Below, piece by piece: positions 63,515 through 64,000 of a stretch of 64,000 bases of DNA (position 1 is the stretch's first letter; every line of letters starts with the position of its first letter). Source of the stretch: MKUN01 sp964481425 (GTDB lineage: Bacteria > Bacteroidota > Bacteroidia > Chitinophagales > Chitinophagaceae); NCBI GenBank assembly GCA_964481425.1, contig CAYZTM010000002.1:1-64000 (forward strand). Reading direction: 5' to 3'. Under the pieces are notes generated by a model. It did not search any database and had not been told where the DNA came from. It saw only the letters and a program-made list of their open reading frames with translations. The position numbers were made by a program, and so were the translations under genes.

Positions 63515-64000
63515 TGCTCCGTTGGCTTATTGATTATGGTTATCCGTCCATTCCGTTCCATATAGGCTGTCTGTACATTGTCTAGTTCTTCGGTATGGCT
63601 AGCCTGCCGCACGCTTTCCATTACGTCTTCTTTGCCCGCCAGGGCTCGTTTCATGTTTTCATCTATAAAGTCGTCTTTCTCGTACAGCAGTATTTTCTCC
63701 CCTTGTATCTTTCGCGCTATCCCCGGGTTGTTCACCATAAGCCAGCTAATGGCCCGGTGCAGCACTACGATGGCCAAGCAACTGCATACTACAGGTATGA
63801 AAGGCGACACACCTACGACCGCCCTGCTTAACAGTGAGCCTAGTGTGATCGCAATGATATTATCGAGCGGATGCCTTAGTCCGAAGGAGCGCCTGCCGGA
63901 TATCCTCAGCAATATCAGCGTTATCAGGAAGATAGCGATACCTCTGCTCACCATCTGCGGCACATTTAGGTCCCGACCCTCACCGAATACTGTTTCGATT
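63511..64000 (-). CDS. DUF421/YetF-family membrane protein, partial (5' end outside the window)
   Basis: The 3' part of a YetF-like protein. The frame is open to the window edge (codons before 63963 read ...FGEGRDLN with no stop), so the gene continues beyond 64000. Visible: two or three membrane helices, RRSFGLRHPLDNIIAITLG (about 24-42 of the visible part) and a cytoplasmic DUF421 domain. Members are tetra-helical membrane proteins of unknown role. Confidence 0.85.
   Translation of the reverse strand, partial: IETVFGEGRDLNVPQMVSRGIAIFLITLILLRISGRRSFGLRHPLDNIIAITLGSLLSRAVVGVSPFIPVVCSCLAIVVLHRAISWLMVNNPGIARKIQGEKILLYEKDDFIDENMKRALAGKEDVMESVRQASHTEELDNVQTAYMERNGRITIINKPTEH

Noticed and set aside
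1..64000. tRNA and rRNA genes
   Set aside because: I looked for T-loop and acceptor patterns by eye and saw none; a covariance search would be more reliable.

Overview
The window is chromosomal DNA of a member of the Bacteroidota, most likely the Chitinophagales (the order is inferred). The evidence is the TAnnTTTG promoter boxes, type IX secretion (T9SS) components with cargo that ends in PNP-type sorting domains, DUF1573 and DUF4159 proteins, a SusC-like TonB receptor and many Lys/Asn-rich lipoproteins. I saw no rRNA, tRNA or CRISPR array.

0-10.5 kb is accessory DNA. Bases 5-3057 form what looks like a complete IS1595-family transposon. It has 31-bp terminal inverted repeats, flanks that fit an 8-bp target duplication, an ISXO2-type transposase and four passenger ORFs, one of them an EGF-like lipoprotein. 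Next comes a visibly A+T-rich, overlapping gene set at 3209-6881 that I read as an ABC three-component (ABC-3C) conflict system: a Cap4-like nuclease effector, a middle component and a DUF3732 ABC ATPase. A fourth, membrane-anchored ORF follows 4 bp later. A GNAT enzyme and an S41 peptidase follow, set among dispersed hairpin repeats (7.6-10.3 kb).

10.5-46.7 kb is mostly core genome: T9SS cargo proteins, a TauE/SafE exporter, an ECF sigma factor, rsmE, a DUF4159 protein, a GT4 glycosyltransferase, a low-molecular-weight tyrosine phosphatase and hisS. A porV-like/porU2-like/porG-like T9SS block follows, then tyrS, a heptaheme cytochrome-TPR lipoprotein, sod, an RND pump with its TolC partner, a SprB-repeat T9SS protein, a UDP-xylose pathway pair (ugd, uxs) and a class III aminotransferase.

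46.8-57.1 kb is a phosphate-acquisition locus. A TonB receptor and a beta-helix lipoprotein converge on a six-gene operon, porin-pstS-pstC-pstA-pstB-phoU. All three promoters carry arrays of 7-bp direct repeats at an exact 11-bp period, ending 8 bp before the -7 box. This is the geometry of a PHO box, so the receptor and lipoprotein are probably Pho-regulated too.

57.1-64 kb holds a threonylcarbamoyl-AMP synthase/CCA-transferase/macrodomain operon, two tandem DUF1573 proteins, a lone cytochrome c oxidase subunit I, an inorganic pyrophosphatase and the 3' part of a DUF421 membrane protein that runs off the window.
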